DNA of 62,330 bases from Waddlia chondrophila WSU 86-1044. GTDB taxonomy: Bacteria > Chlamydiota > Chlamydiia > Chlamydiales > CAMCWV01. Made by a program: the position numbers and the translations under genes. The notes below the pieces were generated by a model. That model saw nothing but the letters and a program-made list of their open reading frames with translations, was not told where the DNA came from and made no database searches. Below are positions 1 through 9,058 of this stretch, one piece after another (within the stretch, counting starts at the first letter, position 1; each line of letters starts with the position of its first letter). Location of the stretch: contig CAMCWV010000010.1 in assembly GCA_945882915.1 (NCBI GenBank), forward strand, positions 1-62,330, read 5' to 3'.

Positions 1-75
1 CGCTTTGGCGCCGCACACCAGCAATTTCAATGTTGACAGACCACTTAGGGCGTTGCCTTAATTTTTTAAAGGAGA

Positions 76-1005
76 ATGTCGAGGAATATGGCTATTTTCA
101 TCATGCTACTTGCTGCTGTATTTGCCGCAACGGCGAATCTCTTTATGCGAAAGAGTATTGATGCGGGGGGGTCTCCAAAAGCCTTTTTGGTGCTGCAGCA
201 AGGGGTTTCCATCTTCATGGCCATCCTGCTTAATCCTGTCTATAATTCCGATTACACGTGGGATACCCCCATTGCAAGTATTGGGCTTTTGGGTGGTTTT
301 ATTTTGGGGCTAATGATGTGGCTTCTTGGTAGAGCGCTGCAGAAGGGGCCTCCTGGGCTCACATTTGCTGTCTTAAATTCTGCAATGATCATGCCCGCAG
401 TTGTCATGTTCCTGCTTTTTGGATTTGCCTTTGGTCACGGCTACACGCTATGGAATGCTTTTGGTTCTTCTTGTGTATTGATTGGGCTTTTCTGGGCAGG
501 AATGGGGAGCTCACAGTACATCAATAAGAAGCAGTGGTTTTTTGCCTGTTTTGCGATGTTCTTCGTCCACATTTGTTATTTAGTGCTTCTCCAATGGAGA
601 GCTCTACTCATGAAAGATTGCTATGAGCCGACTGCGCTTATTCCTTTTCAGGCGACAACGCAGTGGTTCTTGCCGATGGTGTTTGTGGCTTCAACGATTT
701 TTCAGATCAGCATCTTCTTTTTCTCTCCTGGTAAAAGGAGCGTTCCTAACAAGAAAGAGGTTCTGTACGGTGTCTTGGGAGGGATGTTTAATGCGGGCTG
801 CGCCTTTTCGATGGTTAAAGCTACAGAGGTGGCTGCTTCTTGGGAAAATGCAATGATTTTCCCGATCTTTGCAGTGACAGTGATTGCAAGTTGTAATCTT
901 TGGGGACAGCTTCTCTACCGAGAAAATGTCAATTGGCGAGCGAGCTTCCTTTGCATTGGCGGCCTAATTGTGGGCACTGTTCAGTGGCAATGCATCTTTA
1001 ACTAG
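76..1005 (+). CDS. DMT/EamA-like multi-spanning membrane transporter
   Basis: This 309-residue protein is almost entirely hydrophobic, with about ten predicted membrane segments and short polar loops, the layout of the drug/metabolite transporter (DMT, EamA-like) superfamily. The first segment (about residues 5-24) is followed by a short basic loop (MRK), as in that family. The substrate cannot be read from sequence; in intracellular bacteria such proteins often import host metabolites. The SD-like AAGGAG ends only 1 nt before ATG 76, so ATG 88, just after GAGGAAT, is an equally good start giving 305 residues. It stands alone: repeat debris follows the stop, and the next genes run on the other strand. 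It could be another 10-TM carrier family; the membrane-transporter call is safer than the family name. Confidence 0.7.
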   Translation: MSRNMAIFIMLLAAVFAATANLFMRKSIDAGGSPKAFLVLQQGVSIFMAILLNPVYNSDYTWDTPIASIGLLGGFILGLMMWLLGRALQKGPPGLTFAVLNSAMIMPAVVMFLLFGFAFGHGYTLWNAFGSSCVLIGLFWAGMGSSQYINKKQWFFACFAMFFVHICYLVLLQWRALLMKDCYEPTALIPFQATTQWFLPMVFVASTIFQISIFFFSPGKRSVPNKKEVLYGVLGGMFNAGCAFSMVKATEVAASWENAMIFPIFAVTVIASCNLWGQLLYRENVNWRASFLCIGGLIVGTVQWQCIFN

Positions 1006-1507
1006 GCGTTATTGCATAATTATATACTCCTCGTAGTTGAAAACGGGAATTTGGGCTAGCGCGAAAGCTCCCGCGGCTGAACGATCTTACAGCAGCTCCT
1101 ACAAAAAGTTTATTTTTTAACTCCTGAGATACAGGGCGATTTTATCAAGAAAGATTTGACGCTCACAGAGGGGTGTTTTGGCGGGGCAGTCGCATAAAGA
1201 AATTTTTAAGCAGTCTGAACACTTTCGCGCCCTACATTTTAAATTGTGTCCCAGAGGGACACTTGGACTTAGCCAGGCGGTGGAATGCGAGGGCGTTAGC
1301 CCGAAGACATGCAACCCCTGGTCAATATAAATAAATTAGAAGCCCCAGAGGGGAAGGCACAAATTAAATCCTGTAGATCCGTCCGGAGCTTGGATGTGTA
1401 TTTACATTTACCAGGGGTTCTCGTGCTTCGCACTTCACCACCTGGCTAAGTCCAGATGTCCCTCTGGGACATCCATTTTAAATATCTCACCTCTTTTCTC
1501 TTGTTTT

Positions 1508-1583
1508 TCTCTCACGTTCTCTGTGCCTCTGTATTTCAAAAAACAGATATTAAGATTTTTGAAACACAGAGGCACAGAGAATA
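1508..1583. repeat. Inverted repeat with TCTCTGTGCCTCTGT arms flanking the GxxExxY remnant
   Basis: The left arm TCTCTGTGCCTCTGTATTTC pairs with a right arm GAAACACAGAGGCACAGAGA around an AT-rich centre. Palindromes of this kind commonly border GxxExxY and four-helix-bundle genes, so this is probably the border of the same unit. Similar arms without a gene occur at 32904-32984 and 39030-39149. Confidence 0.65.
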
Positions 1584-1584
1584 A

Positions 1585-1806
1585 TCAAGCCTTCATTCGT
1601 CGAATGCCGTCCTTGAGAATTTTTACATTAAAATTAATCAGAAGACCAATTTTACAATCAGATAGCTTTAGATAGGAAAGCAACTGTGCCTCATGAATCG
1701 AAGCAAGACTGGTCACAGACTTGGTTTTCACAATGACTTGACCTTCAACAACTAAATCAACGCGATATCCGCAATCAAGCATCACATCTTTATAAAACAC
1801 TGGCAT
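1585..1806 (-). pseudogene. GxxExxY-family protein, 5'-truncated remnant
   Basis: The 73-residue product matches the C-terminal half of the GxxExxY protein family: PVFYKDVMLDCGYRVD, then a hydrophobic strand with VIVKTKSV, then IHEAQLLSYLKLS, GLLINFNV and LKDGIRR. Full-length members are about 125 residues and begin with a segment holding the Gly-x-x-Glu-x-x-Tyr signature, which is missing here. The coding sequence instead runs into the right terminus of the palindromic repeat near 1830. The usual flanking palindrome of this family (CACAGAGGCACAGAGA and its inverse) is present at about 1508-1583. The product is probably not made or not functional. Confidence 0.75.
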
Positions 1807-2004
1807 CGATTTCTGAGGTTCTACCCTTAATTTTCAGCTACGAGGAGTATATATCCCATGCACCCTTTCAGGCTGCAATTACTTCTAGTTTTGCAATTCC
1901 CTCAATAAAAAACTTATGTGAAAAATTTAAACGAAAAACAACACAAAGTTTACACCCCAAACCTGGGTAAGAAGAAGTCTAGCGGGAACTGCTGCCTGCG
2001 TGTG

Positions 2005-3063
2005 TTAGTCGGCGAAGGGGTGGAGGGGGGCGTATTCCCCGTAGAATCTAATCAGGCTTTCTGACTTCTTGTAGTGGGTGCGCTTAAGTTCCTCATAGAC
2101 CTGAAGTCCTTTCGCGTTGAGCCCTTGTTGAAAGTAGAGCATCCCTAATTTGAAAAGAGATTCTTTATCTTCGGGGCACAAGCGAAGAATTGTTTCATAT
2201 TCGCGGATTTCTTCTTGAGGCATCTGCAGATCGTGATAGCTGTATGCAAGCTGCGCATGAACCCAAGGGTCTTCAGGGGCATAGTCATTGAGAATCGTGA
2301 ATTCTTCAATGGCCCTTTCAGCCGTTGCGCGGAATTTTTCTAACATCTCCTGAGAGTATCTTTGAGGGGGAATCCACTTGTCCTCTTCGTGCCCATCCCC
2401 TTTGCGAGGATCGATGTACAAACTTGAAAGCATAACATAAGCATTGGCCAAGGCGGCATGGACTTCTAAGTTTGTGGGTTCACATTTAACTAGCTTAATG
2501 TGCTCGTCAATAGCGCAGAGAAGCAGTGCTTCTTTCATTTTGTGAACATCGCGCCAGTGCCACCAACAGCCGAATTTTTCGATAGAAGGACCAAGCGTAA
2601 CAAGAGATGGAGGCGCTTTATAGCAGTGGTACTCCCTTTCATGAAGCTGTGCGGCTAATTTCCTGAGGGCGTTTGCTAGCGCAATGTGGTGTTCGGGAAT
2701 GCTCTCTTGATAGTTGAGGAGTTGTTTGCAGGCATGAATGTAGTGATCGCGCAGGACAATAAGCTGTTCGGGCTGCTTTGCCTGAAAATAGAGGCGAAGT
2801 GTCAAATAAGAGAAGCTTGTCAGAAAAAGAAGCGCGACGCTAAAGGCAAGGATAGATGAGCCTGAAAGGAACGTTGCGAACAAAACAAAAAGAACGCACT
2901 CCGCTAGAGCAATGCCTAAGAAGACGGCATGGAACAGAACCGTTGTTTTAATGATCTGATCGAATTGTTGGATTGCCGGCTGGCACAGTTGATTGACTTG
3001 TTCATTATACAAGTGCTTGTCAAATTGGACGGTTCTTTCTCCTTCCAGTTGCGATGTGGACAT
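2005..3063 (-). CDS. TPR-containing membrane protein, function unknown
   Basis: This 352-residue protein has a polar N-terminus (about 40 residues), then two close hydrophobic segments around residues 42-92 that form a membrane hairpin. A long soluble part follows. Its last 100 residues look like tetratricopeptide repeats: an Asp-Pro-Trp-Val-His-Ala-Gln-Leu-Ala-Tyr start, then CPEDKESLFKLGMLYFQQG with the spacing of small and aromatic residues typical of TPR helices. It has no enzyme motif. It lies head-to-tail with the Inc-like gene upstream (start 4181), about 70 bases apart, and the two may be co-transcribed. A role as a membrane-tethered scaffold for protein contacts is inference. I do not recognise a named chlamydial orthologue. 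Confidence 0.7.
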   Translation of the reverse strand: MSTSQLEGERTVQFDKHLYNEQVNQLCQPAIQQFDQIIKTTVLFHAVFLGIALAECVLFVLFATFLSGSSILAFSVALLFLTSFSYLTLRLYFQAKQPEQLIVLRDHYIHACKQLLNYQESIPEHHIALANALRKLAAQLHEREYHCYKAPPSLVTLGPSIEKFGCWWHWRDVHKMKEALLLCAIDEHIKLVKCEPTNLEVHAALANAYVMLSSLYIDPRKGDGHEEDKWIPPQRYSQEMLEKFRATAERAIEEFTILNDYAPEDPWVHAQLAYSYHDLQMPQEEIREYETILRLCPEDKESLFKLGMLYFQQGLNAKGLQVYEELKRTHYKKSESLIRFYGEYAPLHPFAD

Positions 3064-3134
3064 GCACTTATTACCTTAATTATTGAGGATCAGTTTAGTT
3101 CGATTACTTGTGAGTTCGATTCATTTTACATAAA

Positions 3135-4181
3135 TCAGGCGGGGAATTCTTTATGCAGAAAGCTCTGCCCTGGGGGTAAGGAAGGGGGGGTGTTAGCTCT
3201 CACCGCTCCCCTTTGCACTGGCGCTACTTCATCTACTTTACCAGCTACCCCATCTACTGACAATGGATCTTTTGGTTGCGACCGTTTCATATCGGTTTCT
3301 GAACGCTCGCTGAGTTGTTTTTTGAGAGCCGCTTCCTTGGCTATATGCTTATTCAGGTTGTAGTTGTAGATGAGTTTAATAATGGTAACGCTCGTAACTA
3401 TAGCAACAACAGCTCCTGCTAGAGCACCTCCAGAGGCGGCGGCTCCTCCAAAGAGGATGGCAATTGACAGGGCAATGTAACTGACGTCAATCAGGATTGC
3501 CATCATTGCTGAAATCATTTTTCCGGTGTCTCCAGCGCGGACTGCTTTTACAAGGTCGTGGAGGTTGCAGGCGAGCGAAATAAAGCTCGCAACTAGCCAT
3601 ACTCCCCAGGCGCTTTGGGTAAGACTGGTGGCAAGCGTTTGGAGTATTTGTATGCCTAATGCAGCCAAACTTTGTAAAATTCCAACAAAGGAGGAAATAG
3701 CAAAAAGGAAGTCCCGTACAAAGTAGACCTCTAACTTCGAAATCTTATTAGATTGCTCGGTGGTATTTAGAGCGGCGTTTTTTTTAATGTTAAGGATTTG
3801 TCTGACAGAAGAGATGCAATCGGCGATTGCTTTTAGGGAATAAACCCAAACAGCTAGGTTAAAAAAGGGTGTGGCAACTTGTGCAATTTTATCAAGTCCA
3901 TGCAAAAGCATGCTACGAGACTGAGCGCTAGCGGCGCTGTTGACGACGACTGCAGTGCCGATGAATCCGGCGCTTGCAATGATGGCGCCGGTTTGTAGCA
4001 TGGTGTCTTGAGTAGCTTTTTTCCAGCCTTCTTCTAGGCTGAATCTAAGTTGCTGGTAGTTCCGCCCAAGCCTTTCTCGTAGCGAGTTATTAGAAAAAGA
4101 AGCAGCTGAGCCTTGAGTGACAGGTGACGATAATTCATGAGGTGCGTTGTTAGCAAAGGGATTGCTACTAAGGTTGACCAT
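3135..4181 (-). CDS. Multi-spanning membrane protein, Inc-like
   Basis: The likely start is ATG 4181, giving 348 residues (MVNLSSNPFANN...). An in-frame extension to 4352 exists but crosses an unlikely leader. The first 75 residues are polar and rich in Ser and Asn, as in secreted chlamydial proteins. About five or six hydrophobic segments follow, several rich in Ala, Gly and Ser, including a long one near residues 240-285 (SGGALAGAVVAIVTSV). The C-terminal 60 residues are charged then Pro-rich. The polar N-terminus with clustered hydrophobic segments resembles chlamydial inclusion-membrane (Inc) proteins, but the segment count is higher than the usual two, so Inc-like is only a working label. 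No catalytic motif is visible. Confidence 0.6.
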   Translation of the reverse strand: MVNLSSNPFANNAPHELSSPVTQGSAASFSNNSLRERLGRNYQQLRFSLEEGWKKATQDTMLQTGAIIASAGFIGTAVVVNSAASAQSRSMLLHGLDKIAQVATPFFNLAVWVYSLKAIADCISSVRQILNIKKNAALNTTEQSNKISKLEVYFVRDFLFAISSFVGILQSLAALGIQILQTLATSLTQSAWGVWLVASFISLACNLHDLVKAVRAGDTGKMISAMMAILIDVSYIALSIAILFGGAAASGGALAGAVVAIVTSVTIIKLIYNYNLNKHIAKEAALKKQLSERSETDMKRSQPKDPLSVDGVAGKVDEVAPVQRGAVRANTPPSLPPGQSFLHKEFPA

Positions 4182-4429
4182 AATCACCCAAATTATAAGA
4201 GAAAAGTCCTTACCACAATTGTAGTTGCTTAGAATTTTAGTGTAAATAAATAATTTAACCACCATCAGTAGGTGAATTTGGCCCATTAAGGTCTCGTATT
4301 TAGGCTTAAGCTTGCAGCAATCATTAATGTAGCCCCAAAGCGTTGCCCACATAATCCACTAAGAACAACAGGAAAGCCTTTTTTTGCATTTTCTCTGCTA
4401 TCTGAATGTCAAGCCTAAATTATTTTTCA

Positions 4430-4542
4430 GCCCTCTGAACACTTTCGCGCCCTATATTTTAAATTGTGTCCCATGCGATCGTGGAAATTTGGCAGCTTTG
4501 GCGCCGCACACACGCAATTTGGATGTTGACAGACCACTAGGT
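4430..4542. repeat. Repeat debris shared with 1218-1260 and 1-50
   Basis: The segment CTGAACACTTTCGCGCCCTA plus the following TTTTAAATTGTGTCCCA recurs at about 1216-1260. The next part, GGCGCCGCACAC...ATGTTGACAGACCACT, recurs at the very start of the window (about 6-48). It abuts the stop codon of the large TPR gene. No gene is supported between 4353 and 4542 apart from these repeat pieces. Confidence 0.6.
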
Positions 4543-7500
4543 CTACTCCATTTTTTGCTGGCTTGTTTTGGGTTTTAGGTGGGTAAGGAGGTCTGTTGCT
4601 TGCTGGGGAGCAAGCTCGTAGAGGCGTTGATAGATCATCTGTTGAAGAGGTTGCAGGGGATTCTCTTCTTTAGATGTTGAGTTAGGCGCTGTGTGGAGGT
4701 TTTCAAAAAGGGAGCTTAAAAGCTCTATGTCATTGGGTGTAAGGTCGATAGCGTTTTGAAATTGTTCTTGAGCTAACGCCCATTGCTGCTCATTGAGATA
4801 CACTTTCCCAAGAGCGGTATGGGCGCCGCTTTTTCCTGGATAAAGCTCAATAGCTTTTAAAAGATGTTTTTTGCTAACTACAAAGTCTTGTTGTCCTAGA
4901 GTCAGCTCGCCAAGGCGCGTCCAAATAACGCCGTCGTTGGGATCGTATTTACTCGCAATTTCAAGGCTCTCTACAGCCTTTGATGCGCTTCCTTCTGCTT
5001 CTTGCAAATTGGCGAGCGCTTTATAGGCATCTACGCAGGAGGGGTTGAAGGCAATCACTTTGTACAGCGCTTGCTGTGCTTGCTTGCTTTCTCCAATTAA
5101 GGAGAGGGCCTTTCCTAAGAGAAGAAAGATTTCCGGGAATTCAGGATGTTCTCCTGATGCTGTTTTTAGAAGCTGAAGGGTTGTTTCAAGATGATGTTTT
5201 GACTGTTGTTGAAGGGGGCTAATAGAGCTTCCTAAAAGAGTCGCCAAGTGAACAGATTGCCTTGCATAGCTAAGGACCGAGAGGAGCGGTAGTGTGCTAG
5301 GAGAGGTGCCGATGATAGAGTTGAGCTTGGCTTCTGTTTGGTGAAGGAAGGGGAGGACGCGTTGAGGATTCGTATCGTATTGAGAAATGAAGCCTGCGAT
5401 GATTCCATTGAAAGGAGCTAGGGTAAGTGCTCTGCGGGCGAGCTCTATTGCTAAGGCTTCGTGAGTTTGTTTTAGTTCCCATTTAGCAAGGGCGAAGAGG
5501 GCTGCTGGGGGGAGGGGTGGGAGCGTTGCTTCCTTCTCTTTTGTTTCCCCTATTTGGTCTCTCATTTTTTCTGCTAAAAGGTTCCCAAGAGAGGTATCGC
5601 CGAGATCAAGAGCAAGGGAGAGAAGGCTCCCTTTGGCGGCATCAGGAAGGGCTCCGATTTTCTCAGGATCTGTCATCGATTGAGCGACCCGTTTCCCCCA
5701 TTCTTTGCCTCCGGCAGCGGCCATGACTCTAGCTAGCTGAATGGTTTCAGTAGGAGTTAGGGTGATTGCTTTTGCGGTGAGGGTCTTCCCTTCTTGGCGC
5801 GCTTGTTCAAATCTGCCTAAATGGAAAAGGCTTGTAAGTGATTCAAGAGACTCTTCAGTAGAAAGAGGGCGGAGGTTGCTAAGCGTCTGGTACTGCCTGC
5901 GGACTAGGTCCCAGCGCATCATTTGCTTTAAGACTAGAGCAAATTCTTTTCGGTAGTTTGCTGCTGTAGGGTTTGCATCGAAATAACGGTCATACCATAA
6001 ATAAGCCTCTTCAAGACGCCCCATTAGCGTGTAGGTGGTTGCAAGGAGCGGCATTGCTTGTAGCCGAAGAGAGGGTTCTTCTCCTCTACTAACTGCTAAA
6101 AGCAGGTTCTTCTCTGCTTCTTGGAGAGCTCCTAGAGTCAGATAGGTCTCTCCTTTACTTAGGTAAACTTCTGCCCAAGGTTGGATGATGTCATTGAATG
6201 CAGAGATTGCTTTGGGATGATCTCCTTGCACATGCTTATAAAACAAAGCGGCCGTGTAGTGAAGGTCTTTGTCTTTAAGGGCTTTGAGGGTGATCTCCTG
6301 GAAGTTAGAAGAGAAGAGTTGGGGGCTAGGAGGATCGTCCCCTAATGCTTGTCTGAGAAGAGCTTCTGCAGTTTCAGTTTTCCCGACCTCAACCCAGCTA
6401 TGAACAGCAATCGCCTGCAACTCATGTAGTCCTTTATAAGGAGCGGGAAGTTGCTGGAAGTATTCGAGGGTAGTGCTCCATTCTTTTAGTCCGTAAGCAG
6501 TAACGCATAAATTTGCTTTTACTTCTGCGCTTGGCTTTCGAATTTGGCTGAACCAGTTAAAGCCTTGAGAGAAGTTGCCTTCTTCTTCTGCAAGGTAACC
6601 TAAAGCTTCGTAGGCGCTGTCTGAAACGGGTTCTTGATTGGCTAGCTTAAGAAGGATTTCTTCACCCTGTTCTGTTTTTCCTAATGCAAGAAAGCTGAGG
6701 CCTATCGCTTCTTGTGTGGAGGCATCTGGCTTTGTGATGGCACTTAATACTTCGATCGCCTTAGCGTTTTGGCCGAGCTGGTAGTAAGCAAGGCCGGCAA
6801 TTTTCATCGCTTGTTGATTGGTTGCATCTAAGCTAAGAGCAAGTTCTGCCCGCTTTTGCGCTTCGACATAGCGCCCTAGAAGAAGGAGGTATTGGGCATC
6901 TGCGAGCTGGTTGGCAAGTTCCGATTTTTCTTGAACGACTGGCATTACGATGTGGAAGTAGTGGACAGCCTCAGTAATGGCTTTCAGTTTGTCGACAGCG
7001 TTTTCTCTGTAAGCAATGGTGTAGACCTTGTTTAATGTGTCGGATATGGCTTCTTGAAGTCCGTCTTGGTCAGAGAGAAGAGGCAGCGGCGCGGCAAGTT
7101 TCATCAATTGCAAGCCTTGCAGTTCTTTTCCAGGCATCTCCCAAAGAGTTTCTGCTTCGGAGATGAGCTGACTTGCAAAGTGATTGCGGCGCTCTTTGTT
7201 TTTTTCGAGTTTGTCCCAGAAGGAGATGTAGCGTGCTGTTTGACTGAGGCTGTCATCATCGCTTGCAATGGTTTCGAGCGCTTTTTTTGTTGTTGTTACA
7301 GCAAAGCGTTCAGTGAAGGCTGATTGATCTTTGCTGAAAAGACAGATGACTTCCCAGTAGTGTGAGAGGCGAGCAAGGTCCCCTTTATTTAAGAATACTT
7401 TCACAAAACTTTCCAATCGAGTGCTGAGGTCTTGGAGCAAATAGCCAGGTTTGAGCTGAGTACTTAAAACTGCGCTAAGTTGTTGGACGAGTTCCCAGCG

Positions 7501-8472
7501 GTCTTTAGAGAGCTCTTCGTTGAAGACAGTTACCAGTTGTTGGGAAAGAGTGTTTAGCGCTTCATGGGCATTACAAGCTTCAAGCTCATCTGTAAATAGC
7601 GACAGGTCATCGAAGAGGCGTTGTTGAATAAGTAGCGATGCACGCTGCTGCATAAGCTCGATGATTCTGCGTCTTTCACGGCTAAAGCTCTCTTTCGAAG
7701 CGGGGACTTGCTGGAAGTAGGAGATGGCTAGTCTGTAGTAGGGAAGGGCCGCTGTTTCAGGTTTTTCAGAAGCTTCATTTACATAGCTGAGACCCAAAAG
7801 AAAGGCGGCTTCACTTTTGCTCTCTTCAGGGAGCGTGTCTTTTGCTTTTTCGACGAGCTCGCGTCCTTGAAGGTATTTCCCTGTTTCAATAAGGCATCTT
7901 GCTGTTGCAAGGGTTTGCCAGCTTATGGTGAGCCGTTTGTCAAAGGCTTTCGTCATCCAGGGAGATAGCGGTCTTTTTGCTGGAAGGTCTTTCCATAGTG
8001 CTAGAGCCTCTTCGTAGTGACCTGTTACCGATCTTTCGAGTCCTAAAAGCTGCTGCATATAGGCATCGGAGGTTGCAAGGCCTCTGCTGCTTTGTAGGGG
8101 ATCAAAGAGCTTTGCATCATCTTGTAGAAGGTAGGCGTTTAATGCGCGGTTGAGGTGGATTTCTAAGACAACTTCGGGTTTAGTGCGCGTTTTAACGGTC
8201 TCTTCTAGTGCAAGTTGTAGGTGCTTGTTGGAGGAGATCAGGTTCTCTTGTTCGCGGTCGATATAGGCTTGGTATAGGTAAATTTGGGCTGTTGGGATTT
8301 CGCCGTTGAGGTCTTGAAGAGTTTTGCTTGCAGAGGAGTACTCTTCTTTGAGCATCTCATCTAGAGCTAGTTCGATTTGATAGTCTTTGTCGAAGGCAAA
8401 GTAAATATAGGTAGCTAAAGAGCCGAGGAGCACGGCTATAACGATGATGGTTGTCTTTAGATACGTGAGCAT
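4543..8472 (-). CDS. Giant membrane-anchored TPR protein
   Basis: The 1309-residue product starts with one hydrophobic segment (about residues 5-28, ending IYFAFD), either an uncleaved signal anchor or a signal peptide, and is otherwise soluble and helical. TPR-like repeats run through the whole length. They are clearest around residues 540-680 (NQQAMKIAGLAYYQLGQNAK) and again in the last 200 residues (GVIWTRLGELTLGQQDFVVS, then AHTALGKVYLNEQQWALAQ). No enzymatic domain was seen. The topology suggests a periplasmic or cytosolic solenoid tethered to the inner membrane and binding partner proteins. It lies 20 bases downstream of the small gene starting at 8807, likely one transcript. Large TPR proteins are common in environmental chlamydiae; I know no specific function for this one. 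Confidence 0.75.
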   Translation of the reverse strand: MLTYLKTTIIVIAVLLGSLATYIYFAFDKDYQIELALDEMLKEEYSSASKTLQDLNGEIPTAQIYLYQAYIDREQENLISSNKHLQLALEETVKTRTKPEVVLEIHLNRALNAYLLQDDAKLFDPLQSSRGLATSDAYMQQLLGLERSVTGHYEEALALWKDLPAKRPLSPWMTKAFDKRLTISWQTLATARCLIETGKYLQGRELVEKAKDTLPEESKSEAAFLLGLSYVNEASEKPETAALPYYRLAISYFQQVPASKESFSRERRRIIELMQQRASLLIQQRLFDDLSLFTDELEACNAHEALNTLSQQLVTVFNEELSKDRWELVQQLSAVLSTQLKPGYLLQDLSTRLESFVKVFLNKGDLARLSHYWEVICLFSKDQSAFTERFAVTTTKKALETIASDDDSLSQTARYISFWDKLEKNKERRNHFASQLISEAETLWEMPGKELQGLQLMKLAAPLPLLSDQDGLQEAISDTLNKVYTIAYRENAVDKLKAITEAVHYFHIVMPVVQEKSELANQLADAQYLLLLGRYVEAQKRAELALSLDATNQQAMKIAGLAYYQLGQNAKAIEVLSAITKPDASTQEAIGLSFLALGKTEQGEEILLKLANQEPVSDSAYEALGYLAEEEGNFSQGFNWFSQIRKPSAEVKANLCVTAYGLKEWSTTLEYFQQLPAPYKGLHELQAIAVHSWVEVGKTETAEALLRQALGDDPPSPQLFSSNFQEITLKALKDKDLHYTAALFYKHVQGDHPKAISAFNDIIQPWAEVYLSKGETYLTLGALQEAEKNLLLAVSRGEEPSLRLQAMPLLATTYTLMGRLEEAYLWYDRYFDANPTAANYRKEFALVLKQMMRWDLVRRQYQTLSNLRPLSTEESLESLTSLFHLGRFEQARQEGKTLTAKAITLTPTETIQLARVMAAAGGKEWGKRVAQSMTDPEKIGALPDAAKGSLLSLALDLGDTSLGNLLAEKMRDQIGETKEKEATLPPLPPAALFALAKWELKQTHEALAIELARRALTLAPFNGIIAGFISQYDTNPQRVLPFLHQTEAKLNSIIGTSPSTLPLLSVLSYARQSVHLATLLGSSISPLQQQSKHHLETTLQLLKTASGEHPEFPEIFLLLGKALSLIGESKQAQQALYKVIAFNPSCVDAYKALANLQEAEGSASKAVESLEIASKYDPNDGVIWTRLGELTLGQQDFVVSKKHLLKAIELYPGKSGAHTALGKVYLNEQQWALAQEQFQNAIDLTPNDIELLSSLFENLHTAPNSTSKEENPLQPLQQMIYQRLYELAPQQATDLLTHLKPKTSQQKME

Positions 8473-8492
8473 TTTTTATGTGTTCCCAATTG

Positions 8493-8807
8493 CTATTCCC
8501 AGGGGAGAGTCTCTTTCCGTTTTACTTTTTCGGATATAAGCTCGGCCTGCTCGCGGCTTGTACAAGCGGCAGCTACAGCACGTTTTCCTTCACACCAATT
8601 AGGTAAAAGCCACTCGCCGTTCAAGACAAACCCTTGTTTAGTTCCTTCATCAAGAGGCGATCTGTTGAGGGAGATCATATCCATCAGAATACTCTCGACC
8701 AAGAACCCTTCAAGAATTACTCCTTTTTTGGTGACGACATAGATGTTGTCACCAACATTTAGCTTTTGTCCAGATAGGGCGTCTATGCCGTTATATTTTT
8801 TCAGCAT
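8493..8807 (-). CDS. Small conserved-looking protein of unknown function
   Basis: This 104-residue soluble protein has no signal peptide or membrane segment. The first 60 residues are strand-rich with short turns (SGQKLNVGDNIYVVTKKGVI), which suggests a small beta-barrel. The C-terminal third is helical and charged, ending ETLPWE, and contains two cysteines in WCEGKRAVAAAC. It sits 20 bases upstream of the 1309-residue TPR gene on the same strand, so the two are probably translated from one message and it may be a partner of that protein. I do not recognise the family. Confidence 0.55.
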   Translation of the reverse strand: MLKKYNGIDALSGQKLNVGDNIYVVTKKGVILEGFLVESILMDMISLNRSPLDEGTKQGFVLNGEWLLPNWCEGKRAVAAACTSREQAELISEKVKRKETLPWE

Positions 8808-9058
8808 TGTTAATTAACCATTTATCCACGTTTGCAAATTGGCATTTTGCCCAGTTCCCTGTTTGAATTCAACCCCTGTATTACCCAGTTTGCATAAGGG
8901 CAGCGCCCTTGTCATTACCCACATTTTAGGGAGAATTGGTTGTTCTAAGCGGCGATTGGTCTTAGTGTGGTTTGTAAAGTTTTTGTACTAGAGATATTAA
9001 TATTGCGTTATGATTTGACAAGTGTTTCTTTGCGTAAAATTAAAGGAGATATTTTTTC
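8808..9058. other. Divergent intergenic region with repeat fragment
   Basis: This region separates the minus-strand TPR pair from the plus-strand LRR pair and so should hold promoters for both. A fragment at about 8881-8925 (AAGGGCAGCGCCCTT, then CATTACCCACATTTTAGGGA) resembles segments near 28850 and 62170, part of a second repeat family. A TTGACA hexamer at 9015-9020 lies too close to the SD of the 9059 gene to be convincing. No gene is visible. Confidence 0.5.

Larger units (their letters stand above)
1021..1853. mobile_element. Composite of palindromic repeat: left terminus 1021-1085, right terminus about 1829-1853, foreign insert between
   Basis: A left terminus of the main repeat family (TATACTCCTCGTAG onward, then GCGCGAAAGCTCCCGC) starts at 1021 and breaks off near 1085. 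A matching right terminus (TTTTCAGCTACGAGGAGTAT) lies at 1831-1850. Between them are pieces that recur elsewhere: 1107-1172 matches 38000-38070; 1218-1260 matches 4436-4476; the block at 1240-1330 is repeated in inverse orientation at about 1415-1480; and a truncated GxxExxY gene lies at 1585-1806. I read this as an element opened by later insertions. No other gene is supported in 1006-1584. Confidence 0.6.

Noticed and set aside
1394..1675. 93-residue plus-strand frame in the first repeat region
   Set aside because: It is composed of inverted repeat pieces and antisense to the GxxExxY remnant; no RBS.
9015..9040. TTGACA as promoter for the first LRR gene
   Set aside because: The only -10-like hexamer is 14 nt away and runs into the SD, so the spacing does not fit.
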